Assembly: GCF_004001045.1 (NCBI RefSeq) | Contig: NZ_BIMK01000044.1 | Span: 1-52,899, forward strand | Length of the DNA stretch: 52,899 bases | Origin: Paenibacillus chibensis | GTDB taxonomy: Bacteria; Bacillota; Bacilli; Paenibacillales; Paenibacillaceae | Direction of reading: 5' to 3' | In this document: piece after piece, positions 15,084 to 23,659 of the stretch | Layout of the letters: the number at the start of each line of letters is the position of its first letter | Numbering within the stretch: position 1 is the first letter of the stretch | Made by a program: the position numbers and the translations under genes | The notes under the pieces: model-generated | Told to the model about the DNA's origin: nothing | Seen by the model: the letters and a program-made list of their open reading frames with translations, nothing else | Database searches by the model: none

Positions 15084-16184
15084 CTACAAGCCACCTTTTG
15101 CCGGGTTATATACCATACATCGCAGCGCTCTCTCCGGATAACGCAATTCCAAGGTGTATGAAGCTCCGTCCGCAAGTTCCAATGCTATGGCGACGACGCC
15201 GCGCTTATCGTATACGCTATCCTGAATAAATGATGACTTTATAATGGCTTGTTCTTCGCTTTGTTTATGCATAACAATGGATTTGGCCGCCTCGATCCAA
15301 CTTGGATCCTGCCTGATTTTTTTGTTCATTTCAGGCGTAATCGGCGTCCTCTTATAGGACGGGTTAACCACGGTGGTGTCCACTACCACGCCGCTGAGGG
15401 AATCAATAAACACATCGTACATTAAATAAGATTCACCATGGGCTTCCAGGGCTCCGACTCGGTACGGCGCGAAATGAAGAACCCAACTCCCCTGCTGCTC
15501 CGGGCCGAATTTGTGATACGCGGCTGTCGCTTCCATAAGACTCACATCGGCATCATACAAACGTTTGATGCTATCAACCGCTTTGTCCAGAGCCTCCTCC
15601 TTCCCGATATCCTTGGCATCCGGCTGCAGTTTGACGATTCGCTTGCTCAGGGCAAAGTTCATTCGGGCATACCAGTCAATGTATTGAAGCAGCTCTTCAT
15701 CCGTCAGTTCCCGCGCAGGGTAGAATAAATAATCATTTGCGATGTCAAGGTAGAAGCTTGACACTCCCGATTTGAGCGGAAGTTGCCTTTGGGGACGTAC
15801 CCCTTCATACCGATAAAGGTCCTCCAAAGCTTTCAGCCTTTTCAGTTCCGCAGCATTCATGGTTCGACTGCTTGGTTCGCTTTCCTTTTTGATATGGTCT
15901 CCGTAATGGTAAATTTGCTGTATTTCTGCTTCCGTCATGGTTCTCTCCAAATCTTCCTCAACGGTCGATACAGGTTCCTTACCCTCCACCTTGAGTAAAG
16001 GAGTCTTTTGGCTAACCAACAACGCAGGTGGCTTATCATGCTTGGTCACTGCATCTGCCGCTTGGGGAGCGGCATTCGCCATCATAGTGCCGACGAAGTA
16101 TGGGACAGTCAAAGCACTTACCATAAGCAGCCCGCTGGATACGGCTAAAACGGCAACTCCCACCAGAATGTTCTTTCTTTTCAC
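15084..16184 (-). CDS. Membrane-anchored protein of unknown function, third gene of a two-component operon
   Basis: A 366-residue protein with a basic N-terminus and one hydrophobic segment (MKRKNILVGVAVLAVSSGLL to about residue 35), so it is anchored with its bulk outside the cell. The middle is acidic and helical (TMTEAEIQQIYHYGDHIKKE). Near the C-terminus YLMYDVFIDSLSGVVVDTTVV resembles the beta hairpin of PepSY-type domains, a weak hint only. I choose the GTG at 16184 because AAGGGG stands 9 bases before it; a TTG 39 bases earlier has no such site. It follows the histidine kinase by 64 bases and may sense for, or be regulated with, it. No family recognised. Confidence 0.6.
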   Translation of the reverse strand: MKRKNILVGVAVLAVSSGLLMVSALTVPYFVGTMMANAAPQAADAVTKHDKPPALLVSQKTPLLKVEGKEPVSTVEEDLERTMTEAEIQQIYHYGDHIKKESEPSSRTMNAAELKRLKALEDLYRYEGVRPQRQLPLKSGVSSFYLDIANDYLFYPARELTDEELLQYIDWYARMNFALSKRIVKLQPDAKDIGKEEALDKAVDSIKRLYDADVSLMEATAAYHKFGPEQQGSWVLHFAPYRVGALEAHGESYLMYDVFIDSLSGVVVDTTVVNPSYKRTPITPEMNKKIRQDPSWIEAAKSIVMHKQSEEQAIIKSSFIQDSVYDKRGVVAIALELADGASYTLELRYPERALRCMVYNPAKGGL

Positions 16185-16248
16185 TTTTAACAACCCCTTT
16201 TTCGCTTGAGTAGGCCTGGCCAATCCATACTATAAAGCCAACATGTTA

Positions 16249-17637
16249 TCAAGTATGGACCTCGTTGTTATGGAGTTGTAAAAAGATTCGCATGCGGGTC
16301 CCTCGATTCTCTTCGGATTCGAGTAATAGCTTGGCTTGATGTGCCTCCGCGATTTGCCTGCATATCGATAAGCCCAGCCCGGCTCCCCCGTGCTCCCTGG
16401 ACCGTGCCGGATCGGCACGGTAAAACGGTTCAAACGCTTGTTTAACCTGCTTTGGGCTCATCCCTCTGCCGAAATCCCGAACCTCCAGCACTACTTGTGC
16501 ATCTTGCTCGTATGCCAGCAATCGTATTTCGGAGTCTTCGTGTGAGGCATGGATCGCATTGTCAATGCAATTGACTAAATAAGATGCGAGCAAATCTGGA
16601 TCTCCCCAAACGTTTGCAGTGGAGGTATGCATGAACAGATGTATGCGCGCCTGCTCTAAATTTCCCTGCTCCATGAGCCGGACGGATTCGAATAACTCAT
16701 CGACTTGGATGCATGTCATTTCGATGGATTGACGACGCAAAGTTGAGAGATCCAGCAGCTTAAAAACCAGATTCTTCAGTCTCATCGTTTCACTCCAGAT
16801 GTAGCCGCTTGCTGTTATCCTTTCCTCCTCGCCGATGTGGGCAGCATTCAAGTATTGCGCAAACCCCTGCATGCTGGTCAGAGGGGTCCGCAATTCATGA
16901 GCCAGGTTATCGACGATTCGCTGCTTTTCCTCTGCCATCACCGAAAGATCTACGACATGGCTCTCGACGGCGGAAGCCATTTGATTGAAATGCTGCGCCA
17001 ATTCTCCAAACTCATCCTTATTTTTCAGGGCCACCCTCTCCCCGTACTTTCCTTCCGCAATCGTTTGGGTTGTCCTGGACAGCTGTCGTAAAGGTCTTGT
17101 GATCTGCCGGATCAACATATACAGCGCTGCAGCCAGCAACGGACCTGCGATCAGCTGGATGAATACAATATAACGATTCAATTCGCGTTGGCTCGCATAC
17201 AGATCTTCAATGCTCCGGGAATATACGAGAATCAAATGGTCATAAGGAGCGGGAAGCTTGCTTGATCTTTCAATTTGGTGTCCCTCCTGTCCTGCCCTAT
17301 CTCCTGTCTCATTCCCCGCTGCAGCGCCGCCTCTTCCATAAATCCGTTGGCCGCGATCCCACAACTGCAGGTCGATCTTTTGCCGCCGGTAATATTCAGC
17401 ATAAGAGCGTGCAACATCGAGCAGCACATTATCGCCAACTACCATCCCCCGGGATTTGATGGAGTTCAAGTTTTCATAAATATTGTTGGCGATCAAGGCC
17501 AGCTCGTTATCCGACCTCTGCACCTCTCTTTGCCTATTCAGCTGCCAGCTTTTGTTCATGATCATCCCGACGCTAAGATCAAGCGCTACAATAAACAGGA
17601 TCATCACGACCAACAGCGTCTTCTGCCAAAATCTCAT
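16249..17637 (-). CDS. Sensor histidine kinase with HAMP domain
   Basis: A 462-residue membrane kinase. Order: first membrane helix (about 7-28), an extracellular sensor region of about 120 residues with a Gly-rich stretch (GRGGAAAGNETGDRAG), second membrane helix (about 151-170), HAMP (ITRPLRQLSRTTQTIAEGKYGERV), HisKA with the phospho-accepting His at about 247 (NLAHELRTPLTSM), then HATPase with N box NCIDNAIHA, G1 DFGRGM, F box FEPFYR and G2 GGAGLGLSI. The ATG at 17637 overlaps the end of the response regulator by 4 bases, so translation is coupled. The signal is not known. Confidence 0.92.
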   Translation of the reverse strand: MRFWQKTLLVVMILFIVALDLSVGMIMNKSWQLNRQREVQRSDNELALIANNIYENLNSIKSRGMVVGDNVLLDVARSYAEYYRRQKIDLQLWDRGQRIYGRGGAAAGNETGDRAGQEGHQIERSSKLPAPYDHLILVYSRSIEDLYASQRELNRYIVFIQLIAGPLLAAALYMLIRQITRPLRQLSRTTQTIAEGKYGERVALKNKDEFGELAQHFNQMASAVESHVVDLSVMAEEKQRIVDNLAHELRTPLTSMQGFAQYLNAAHIGEEERITASGYIWSETMRLKNLVFKLLDLSTLRRQSIEMTCIQVDELFESVRLMEQGNLEQARIHLFMHTSTANVWGDPDLLASYLVNCIDNAIHASHEDSEIRLLAYEQDAQVVLEVRDFGRGMSPKQVKQAFEPFYRADPARSREHGGAGLGLSICRQIAEAHQAKLLLESEENRGTRMRIFLQLHNNEVHT

Positions 17638-18299
17638 GATTCACCCTGCACTTCGAGACGGTAGCCGAGCTTGAAAATCGTTTTGATGCGGTCTTCCCAT
17701 CCGAGCTTACGGCGCAATTGCCGAATATGAACGTCCACCGTTCGAGTCTCGCCTTCAAAGTCGTACCCCCAAGCCAACTCCAGCAGCTTTTCCCTCGATA
17801 GCGCGATATTGCGGTTTTGAATCAATACCTCCAGCAGCTCAAATTCGCGCGCGGTCAATTCGACAGCCTGTCCATGTTTATAGACCTGCCGCTCGGCCAA
17901 ACGCACTTCAACGCCGTCTAAGCTCCATCCGGCTTGTTCCTTGGTGCTGCGTCTTAACGCGACATGGATTCGGGCCAGCATTTCCAAGATTTCAAAAGGT
18001 TTGATGATATAATCATCCGCGCCGAGCTCGAAGCCCGTAATGCGGTCGGCTAAAGAATCTTTGGCTGTAATAAAAATGACGGGAACATTCAAATGGCGGA
18101 TACGCCTCATCACTTCATAACCGTCCAGCCCCGGAAGCATCACGTCCAACAAAATCAAATCGACCTCTTCCCGCTCCAAAACGGACAGCGCCGACGATCC
18201 GTCAAAGGATTTCAAGAACTCATGCCCGACAAGCTTTAAATTCATCGTAATCAAGTCGTTAATCGGCTTCTCATCCTCCACGACCAATATCTTTGCCAT
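17634..18299 (-). CDS. OmpR/PhoB-family response regulator
   Basis: A 221-residue DNA-binding regulator. Receiver: acidic pair near E8-D9, phospho-acceptor D52 (LILLDVMLPGLDGYEV), Thr in FITAKDS and Lys in IIKPFEI. The C-terminal winged helix has VELTAREFELLEVLIQNRN, LLELAWGYDFEGETRTVDVHI and RRKLGWEDRIKTIFKLGYRL, the OmpR pattern. The ATG at 18299 (MAKILVVEDE) has GAAGGGG at 7 bases; the frame is open for 29 more codons but those are unlike the family. First gene of the operon regulator-kinase-anchored protein. A Spo0A-box-like site lies 39 bases upstream. Confidence 0.93.
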   Translation of the reverse strand: MAKILVVEDEKPINDLITMNLKLVGHEFLKSFDGSSALSVLEREEVDLILLDVMLPGLDGYEVMRRIRHLNVPVIFITAKDSLADRITGFELGADDYIIKPFEILEMLARIHVALRRSTKEQAGWSLDGVEVRLAERQVYKHGQAVELTAREFELLEVLIQNRNIALSREKLLELAWGYDFEGETRTVDVHIRQLRRKLGWEDRIKTIFKLGYRLEVQGES

Positions 18300-18337
18300 A
18301 CCAAAACCCCTTCTCTCGTCTCTTCTCCTGCCGTCGT

Positions 18338-18348
18338 TATTCGACAAT
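18338..18348 (-). promoter_or_regulatory. Spo0A-box-like site before the two-component operon
   Basis: The minus strand reads ATTGTCGAATA, 10 of 11 matches to the 0A box TTTGTCGAATA. It lies about 40 bases upstream of the response regulator start, in the only gap before the operon. A single box by eye is weak evidence. Confidence 0.35.
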
Positions 18349-18389
18349 ATATGTGAAAATCCTTTTATGCAGCATATCAGCGACAAAAC

Positions 18390-18446
18390 AAAAATACCCC
18401 GTACCGTATCACTGGACAGGGTTATCCAACGGATACGATAAGGGGC
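18390..18446 (-). terminator. Terminator of argS
   Basis: CCCCTTAtCGTATC ... GATACGgTACGGGG followed by TATTTTTG on the minus strand. Confidence 0.65.
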
Positions 18447-18469
18447 TCCATTTCACCGATATGACAGGA

Positions 18470-20152
18470 TTACATTTGTTCCGGCGCGCTCACGCCAACC
18501 AGTCTGAGCACGTTGGCAATAACCGTGCGAACGGCGCCAAGCAAGGCAAATCGGGCTTGCGTCTGCGCGGCATCCTCGGTAATAACACGCTGCGCTCTGT
18601 AGTAGCTGTGGAACAGCGATGCCAAGTCATAGACATAGCGGATCATGCGATGCGGCGCATAGTTGGCTGCTGCCATGGCGATTTCCTCCGGAAGCTCGCC
18701 GATTTTGCGGAGCAGGTCATATTCATGCTCGGTGTTCAGCACGCTGAGATCCACCTCGGACAGCGGCAGGAGTGTAACGCCCTGCTCTTCGGCCTGACGG
18801 TAAATGCTGCAAATCCGGGCATGGGCATACTGTACATAGAATACCGGGTTTTCGTTGGACGTCGAAATCGCCAAATCCATGTCAAAATCCAGATGGGAAT
18901 CCATGCTCCGCATCGTAAAGAAATAGCGGATCGCGTCGATGCCGACTTCTTCCATCAAATCCTCCATCGTGACGGCTTTGCCCGTCCGTTTGGACATTTT
19001 GACCTTTTCCCCATTCTGGAACAAGCTCACCATCTGGGCGATCAGCACGGTCAATTTTTCCGGATCGTAACCGATAGCCTCCATGGCAGCCTTCATCCGC
19101 GGAATATATCCGTGATGGTCAGCTCCCCAAATGTTGATGAGACGGTCATAGCCGCGTTCGAATTTATTGCGGTGGTAAGCGATGTCCGGCGTCAAATAGG
19201 TGTACGTACCGTCATTTTTCACGAGCACGCGGTCCTTGTCGTCCCCGAAGTCGGTCGTGCGAAGCCATGTTGCGCCGTCCTGCTCATAGACTTGTCCCTT
19301 ATTTTTAAGCTCGTTCAGTGATTCCTCTACAAGCCCCTTTTCATAAAGAGACGTCTCGCTGAACCATTCGTCGAAATGGACTCTGAACCGGTTCAGGTCG
19401 CGTTTGATTTTGCTTAATTCCTTTTCAAGTCCATACTGGCGGAAAAACGCCGCGCGTTCGCCCGGTTCCATCGACAGCAGGGAATCCCCCTTCTCGGCGA
19501 CCAGCTCCTTGGCAAAACCTTTAATGTCTTCGCCGTGATAGCCGTCTTCCGGCATCTCGGCATTTTGCCCAAGCTCCTGCAGGTAACGGGCCTCGATGGA
19601 TTTGCACAGGTTCTCCACCTGGTTGCCGGCGTCATTGATATAGTATTCGCGCGTCATTTCATATCCGGCGAAGTCGAGCACATTGCACAGTGCATCCCCT
19701 ACGGCTGCCCCGCGCGCATGGCCCAAATGCAGGCTGCCCGTCGGATTGGCGCTGACGAACTCCACTTGCACTCTTTGGCCCTTGCCCAGATCGATGCGTC
19801 CGTAGTTTTCGCCCTGCTCATGAACCTGATGCACTACCGGATACAGATAGCTTTTGTTCAAGGTAAAGTTAATGAAGCCAGGGCCGGCAATGTCGGCCTT
19901 CTCGATGGAAGCTTTCTTCATGTCGAAATGCTCCAGAATCGCTTCAGCGATCTGGCGCGGGTTTTTCTTGGCGATCCGGGTCAGCTGCATGGCCGCGTTG
20001 GTGGCCAAATCCCCGTGGGACTTGTCCTTCGGCACCTCGAGCGCAAATACCGGAAGTTCCTCCCGGCTTACGATTCCTGCAGCAATAACTGCGTCGGCTA
20101 ACGCTTCGGTCACCAGCTGGTTGATATGTTCCAATGGATTGGTTGTTGTCAT
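18470..20152 (-). CDS. argS: Arginyl-tRNA synthetase
   Basis: A 560-residue class I aminoacyl-tRNA synthetase that charges tRNA-Arg. Order: N-terminal additional domain that reads the D-loop (up to about 120), the HIGH motif as SANPTGSLHLGHARG, the catalytic Rossmann domain, KMSKR as VKMSKRTGKAV (about residues 375-385), and the alpha-helical anticodon-binding (DALR) domain with ALLGAVRTVIANVLRLVGV at the end. ATG at 20152 has AGGAGG upstream and overlaps the end of ywiB by 4 bases. The pair ywiB-argS is conserved in Bacillus. Confidence 0.97.
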   Translation of the reverse strand: MTTTNPLEHINQLVTEALADAVIAAGIVSREELPVFALEVPKDKSHGDLATNAAMQLTRIAKKNPRQIAEAILEHFDMKKASIEKADIAGPGFINFTLNKSYLYPVVHQVHEQGENYGRIDLGKGQRVQVEFVSANPTGSLHLGHARGAAVGDALCNVLDFAGYEMTREYYINDAGNQVENLCKSIEARYLQELGQNAEMPEDGYHGEDIKGFAKELVAEKGDSLLSMEPGERAAFFRQYGLEKELSKIKRDLNRFRVHFDEWFSETSLYEKGLVEESLNELKNKGQVYEQDGATWLRTTDFGDDKDRVLVKNDGTYTYLTPDIAYHRNKFERGYDRLINIWGADHHGYIPRMKAAMEAIGYDPEKLTVLIAQMVSLFQNGEKVKMSKRTGKAVTMEDLMEEVGIDAIRYFFTMRSMDSHLDFDMDLAISTSNENPVFYVQYAHARICSIYRQAEEQGVTLLPLSEVDLSVLNTEHEYDLLRKIGELPEEIAMAAANYAPHRMIRYVYDLASLFHSYYRAQRVITEDAAQTQARFALLGAVRTVIANVLRLVGVSAPEQM

Positions 20153-20571
20153 GAATGTTCCTCCTGTATATGCAAACTAATGTCGAAATGTCCTGTGCAT
20201 TCCTCATAAACATACAGATCATACGCCCAGGCTACCGTGCCTGACCCGCCGTCCAGCCGGATCGAAAGCGTGCTTGTCTGTGTGGACAGGTTAAAAGAGG
20301 TGTACGGTGAACGGTAAAATCCGGGCAGCTGCTGCCCTTCCTGAAAGGTCTGTTCCGATTCTACCGCGCCGTGCCGGATCATCTTGAGACGATCCCGGGT
20401 AATTTTCAGCAGCGTGCGGGTCTTCTGCCCCTTCAGGTCCGCTTCCGGTTCCTCGTATTTGAGATAAAGCGCCCCGCCGCGTTCAAACATGTCGGCTTCC
20501 GTCTCCTGTAAGACCTGCTCACCTTGATGCCGGCTCTGAAGACGGATACGGGCTCTTCTGGCTTCTTGCAT
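20149..20571 (-). CDS. ywiB: DUF1934 / YwiB family beta-barrel protein
   Basis: A 140-residue cytosolic protein of unknown function, rich in beta strands as expected for the calycin-like barrel of this family (MFERGGALYLKYEEPE, TLLKITRDRLKMIRHGAVESEQTF, ISLHIQEEHS). It ends inside the argS start and precedes argS, the same arrangement as in B. subtilis. The ATG at 20571 has a modest TTGGAG about 11 bases upstream. A sigma-A promoter at 20609-20637 probably drives both genes. No catalytic residues are evident. Confidence 0.85.
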   Translation of the reverse strand: MQEARRARIRLQSRHQGEQVLQETEADMFERGGALYLKYEEPEADLKGQKTRTLLKITRDRLKMIRHGAVESEQTFQEGQQLPGFYRSPYTSFNLSTQTSTLSIRLDGGSGTVAWAYDLYVYEECTGHFDISLHIQEEHS

Positions 20572-20608
20572 AAGTATACGGCTCCAATCTGTTCTTTCCT
20601 ATTGTAAT

Positions 20609-20637
20609 ACTATATCCAGTTCAGTGGTTCAATTCAA
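20609..20637 (-). promoter_or_regulatory. Sigma-A-type promoter of ywiB-argS
   Basis: -35 TTGAAT (20632-20637), 17-base spacer, -10 TATAGT (20609-20614), about 40 bases before the ywiB start. Confidence 0.5.
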
Positions 20638-20862
20638 CAGCAAGAAACATCCTGTGAATCGCAATCCGCCCTTTTCCCTTCTGCTATTATACAGCTTTCA
20701 CACGTGCCGTTCTTCATATTCTTGCAAATATCGCTTGATATGAAGAAAATATCGGATCTGTAGAGAAAAGAGGAAGTATCCCTGGCGACTCCGAAATAGT
20801 AGGCAGGTGATTTAGGAAGATCAACCGCCGGCAAAGCTGCCTTGCTTAAGGAGGATTGGATA
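20638..20862. other. Intergenic region with a 10-bp inverted repeat
   Basis: TTCTTCATAT (20710-20719) and ATATGAAGAA (20738-20747) are perfect arms around an 18-base loop. It could be a hairpin or an operator; no T-run makes it a clear terminator. A cysteine-rich minus-strand open frame crosses here but has no ribosome binding site. Confidence 0.35.
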
Positions 20863-21420
20863 TTGATAATCAAAGCAGATAACAATCTGATGATACGTCC
20901 CGTAAGGGAACAGGACCTTCCCCTTTTGTGGGAGCTGTCCGTCAAAGAAGAGGCGCCCGAGTGGAAAAAATGGGATGCGCCCTATTATGAACACCAGGCC
21001 ATTCCCTACGAGAACTATATGGAGCGGAAAGAGCATTTGATCGGCCAGAAGAATTTTTGGGCGATTGAAGTAGATGGAGATCTGATCGGAACGGTCAGCT
21101 ATTACTGGGAGCATGAACCTTCCCACTGGCTGGAAATGGGTATTGTGATTTATCATCCCTCCTATTGGAGCGGGGGCTACGGGACGCGGGCGCTGACGCT
21201 GTGGATTGAGCATTTGTTCGAGACGCTGCCGCTGGTTCGCGTGGGTTATACGACCTGGTCGGGCAACCACCGCATGATCCGTGTCGGCGAAAAGCTGGGC
21301 TTCACCATGGAAGCGAGACTTCGCAAATGCCGGCTGCATAACGGCGTTTATTACGATTCCATTCGCATGGGGATGCTGCGCGAGGAGTGGAATGATTTCC
21401 GGACAAAACAAAAAGGATAA
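20863..21420 (+). CDS. GNAT family N-acetyltransferase
   Basis: A 185-residue acetyltransferase of the RimJ/RimL-like type. The N-terminal MIRPVREQDLPLLWEL and the acetyl-CoA site GIVIYHPSYWSGGYGTRAL (R/Q-x-x-G-x-G/A variant) are visible, followed by RVGYTTWSGNHRMIRVGEKLGFTMEARLR, the usual C-terminal half. The start is a TTG at 20863 with AAGGAGG 8 bases before it; an upstream in-frame TTG at 20842 lies before that site. It is a single-gene unit with its own terminator overlapping the stop codon. The substrate is not known. Confidence 0.85.
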   Translation: MIIKADNNLMIRPVREQDLPLLWELSVKEEAPEWKKWDAPYYEHQAIPYENYMERKEHLIGQKNFWAIEVDGDLIGTVSYYWEHEPSHWLEMGIVIYHPSYWSGGYGTRALTLWIEHLFETLPLVRVGYTTWSGNHRMIRVGEKLGFTMEARLRKCRLHNGVYYDSIRMGMLREEWNDFRTKQKG

Positions 21421-21443
21421 GCCCTTCGTGGCCTATCCTTTTT
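21411..21443 (+). terminator. Terminator of the GNAT gene
   Basis: AAAAGGATA ... TATCCTTTTTT; the stem begins at the last codons and includes the TAA stop. Confidence 0.8.
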
Positions 21444-21451
21444 TAATATTT

Positions 21452-22592
21452 TTATGGCTCCATCGCTTCCGGAAAAGCAAACTTGCGGCTCCAAGTGGCC
21501 CCTCCGTCTTTGGTGGAGTAGATCGAGGACTTGGTGGCGCTGGTCACAACCAGCCAGCCCGTCTTGCCGTCCACGAAGGAAATGCGTCCATCGTACCCGC
21601 TTACGGTCGGCTTCACATTCTTCCATGTCTTGCCGCCGTTATAGGTGACGCCGACGGATACAACTTCGCCTGCCGGAGATCCTCCGGCCAGGAAGGCCGT
21701 TTCTTTGCCGATGAGCTGCATGTTGCCTGGATGACCGCCCGGCTGTGCGGGTCCGTCTTTAACGACTGGCGTCCAGCCGCCGGGTGACGGTCCGCCCCCT
21801 GCCGTATCCTGTCCGATAACCCGCTTCCAGTGCGAGCCTTGGTCCGTGCTGCCATACAGGGAATATGACACTTGGGACATCCCCGCTTCCCCGTAGAGAA
21901 CGGCCCATATCTGATTATCCTTGCTGTAAAGCTCTCCGCCGACGGTAAACGACGTTTTCACGGTCAGCTTCGTGCTCCAGCTGTGACCGCCGTCGGCGGT
22001 CTTCATTACCTTGTAGCCGCCTCCGGGAACCACCGTCAGCACGTACCCGGTCTTGGTATTATTGAAAGTCGTATAGCGGGTGTTGGCTGGCGTCGGCACC
22101 TTCACCCAGCTGTTGCCTCCGTTATCCGTGCGGTAAGCCGCGTTGGCGGTATATCCGAACCCTGTATTTTTATCCAGCATCTGCATTCGTCCAAAGTGCA
22201 TGTTACCCGTGTAGACGCTTTTCCAATGCGAGCCGCCATCGGTTGTTTTGATGAGATAGGGCGTCTGCTGTGAAGGCATGGTGGCAATGGCCCAACCATT
22301 CACGTTGTCGGAGAAATCCATCTGCTCAAACTGCCATTGTCCTTGGTAAATTTCCTGCCAGTGGCATCCGGCATCCGAGGTCCCGATCAGGAAGCCCGTT
22401 CCCGCGGCCCTGCCGGTGCTGCCGCTCAGAAACTGGATGTCCGTGAAATGCAGCGGATCCTGATCGGCTCCGCTATGCTGCTTCTGCAGGCTTTGCAGCA
22501 GCCCGTGATCCCCGCTTCCGCAGGGAGCCGGCGCAGCCGTGGCTGCTGATGCATCCCGCGGAAGAACGCTTCAACCATTTGTGTCGTATCAT
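21452..22592 (-). pseudogene. Asp-box (BNR/YCF48-like) repeat protein with a frameshifted N-terminus
   Basis: The intact frame from 22321 to 21452 gives 289 residues with at least six Asp-box repeats (TTDGGSHWK, RTDNGGNSW, TADGGHSW, STDQGSHW, VTYNGGKTW, STKDGGATW), a beta-propeller as in YCF48 and sialidase-like proteins. The same frame is clearly coding further upstream (FLIGTSDAGCHWQEIYQGQW) but has no ATG, GTG or TTG before its upstream stop. A good start (TGGAGGTG then ATG at 22592, MIRHKWLKRSS) lies one frame off and runs into a TAG. The simplest reading is a frameshift near 22540-22560. A signal peptide would then be lost. It is either a recent pseudogene or a sequencing error. Confidence 0.6.
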
Positions 22593-22697
22593 GCGAACAC
22601 CTCCATGTACATGAACTTACCCGAAAATGGTCCTCATCACGCGAATATTTCATTATTGTCATATACGCCGGCAAAGCAGAAAAGTTTCCGGACACTA

Positions 22698-22762
22698 AAA
22701 AAGCATCCATGCGCCTCGCCGGGCCGACTTCTCGTCTTCCCGGCCTTAGCGCATGGATGCTC
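22698..22762 (-). terminator. Terminator of speE-speB
   Basis: AGCATCCATGCGC and GCGCATGGATGCT form a perfect 13-bp outer stem with an inner GC-rich stem, followed by TTTTTTA on the minus strand, 12 bases after the speB stop. Confidence 0.88.
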
Positions 22763-22774
22763 ATGAATGAATCA

Positions 22775-23644
22775 TTATTTCACAAAACCGAGCAGCATTT
22801 CGCGAATCAGCTTCGCTGCCACGATTGGCGTTTGCTGCGTAGGATCGTAGATCGGTGCCACTTCCACCAGATCACAGCCCACAACATTTACCGCAGAGCC
22901 CGCAATCAGATGCACGGCCTCCAGCAGTTCTTTGGAGGTAATGCCTCCCGCTTCGGCTGTGCCGGTGCCCGGAGCTGCAGAAGGATCCAGCACGTCGATA
23001 TCGATCGTCACGTATACCGGACGGTTGCCCATCTTCGGCAGGGCTTCCTTCAGGGGAGCCGCGACTTCAAACGGGAAGAAGTTAATGTTCTCATGCCCGA
23101 ATTTGAATTCCTCTCGTGAACCGGAACGGATGCCGAACTGATAGATGTTCTTGCCGCCCATCAGGGCAGCCGCCTTGCGGACCGGCGTGGAGTGCGAAAG
23201 CGGCTCGCCTTCATACTGCTCCCGCAAATCGGCATGCGCATCGATATGGATCAGGATCAGGTCCGGATACTTGGCGTACATCTGCTCAATGATCGGCCAG
23301 GTGACCAGGTGCTCCCCACCCAGACCGATCGGGAATTTGTCATCAGCGAGCAGCGTACCTACATAATCGCGGATGATGTCGAGACTGCGGGCCGCATTAC
23401 CGAATGGCAGCAGCAGATCGCCTGCGTCGAAGTACGTCATGTCATCGATGCTTTTGTCGAGGTACGGGCTGTACTCTTCCAGGCCTACGGAAGCCTGGCG
23501 AATATGGGATGGTCCAAAGCGCGAGCCCGGACGGAAGCTGACGGTATAGTCCATCGGCATGCCGTAAATGACGGCCTTGGAGCCCTCGTAATTCTCGGAG
23601 CTGCAAATAAATACGTTGCCAGAGTATGCTTGATCTAGTTTCAT
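22775..23644 (-). CDS. speB: Agmatinase (ureohydrolase family)
   Basis: A 289-residue manganese enzyme that hydrolyses agmatine to putrescine and urea. Metal-binding motifs are in place: GGEHLVTW, LILIHIDAHADLR, and VTIDIDVLDPSAAPGTGTAEAGG. VNVVGCDLVEVAPIYDPTQQT is the typical C-terminal strand. The length fits agmatinase, and the gene follows speE by 15 bases as in Bacillus, giving the pathway agmatine to putrescine to spermidine. Arginase and formiminoglutamase share the fold; the neighbour speE favours agmatinase. ATG at 23644 with GGGGAGA upstream. Confidence 0.93.
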   Translation of the reverse strand: MKLDQAYSGNVFICSSENYEGSKAVIYGMPMDYTVSFRPGSRFGPSHIRQASVGLEEYSPYLDKSIDDMTYFDAGDLLLPFGNAARSLDIIRDYVGTLLADDKFPIGLGGEHLVTWPIIEQMYAKYPDLILIHIDAHADLREQYEGEPLSHSTPVRKAAALMGGKNIYQFGIRSGSREEFKFGHENINFFPFEVAAPLKEALPKMGNRPVYVTIDIDVLDPSAAPGTGTAEAGGITSKELLEAVHLIAGSAVNVVGCDLVEVAPIYDPTQQTPIVAAKLIREMLLGFVK

Positions 23645-23659
23645 TGTGTCGGTCTCCCC

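Noticed and set aside
18293..19321. 342-codon plus-strand frame over argS and the two-component promoter
   Set aside because: Antisense to argS; crosses the argS terminator and has no start signal.
20634..20945. Cysteine-rich minus-strand frame ending KNMKNGTCESCIIAEG then KRADCDSQDVSCC
   Set aside because: It overlaps the GNAT start and has no ribosome binding site before any internal start; the Cys pattern fits no family I know. Kept out, though a short peptide cannot be excluded.
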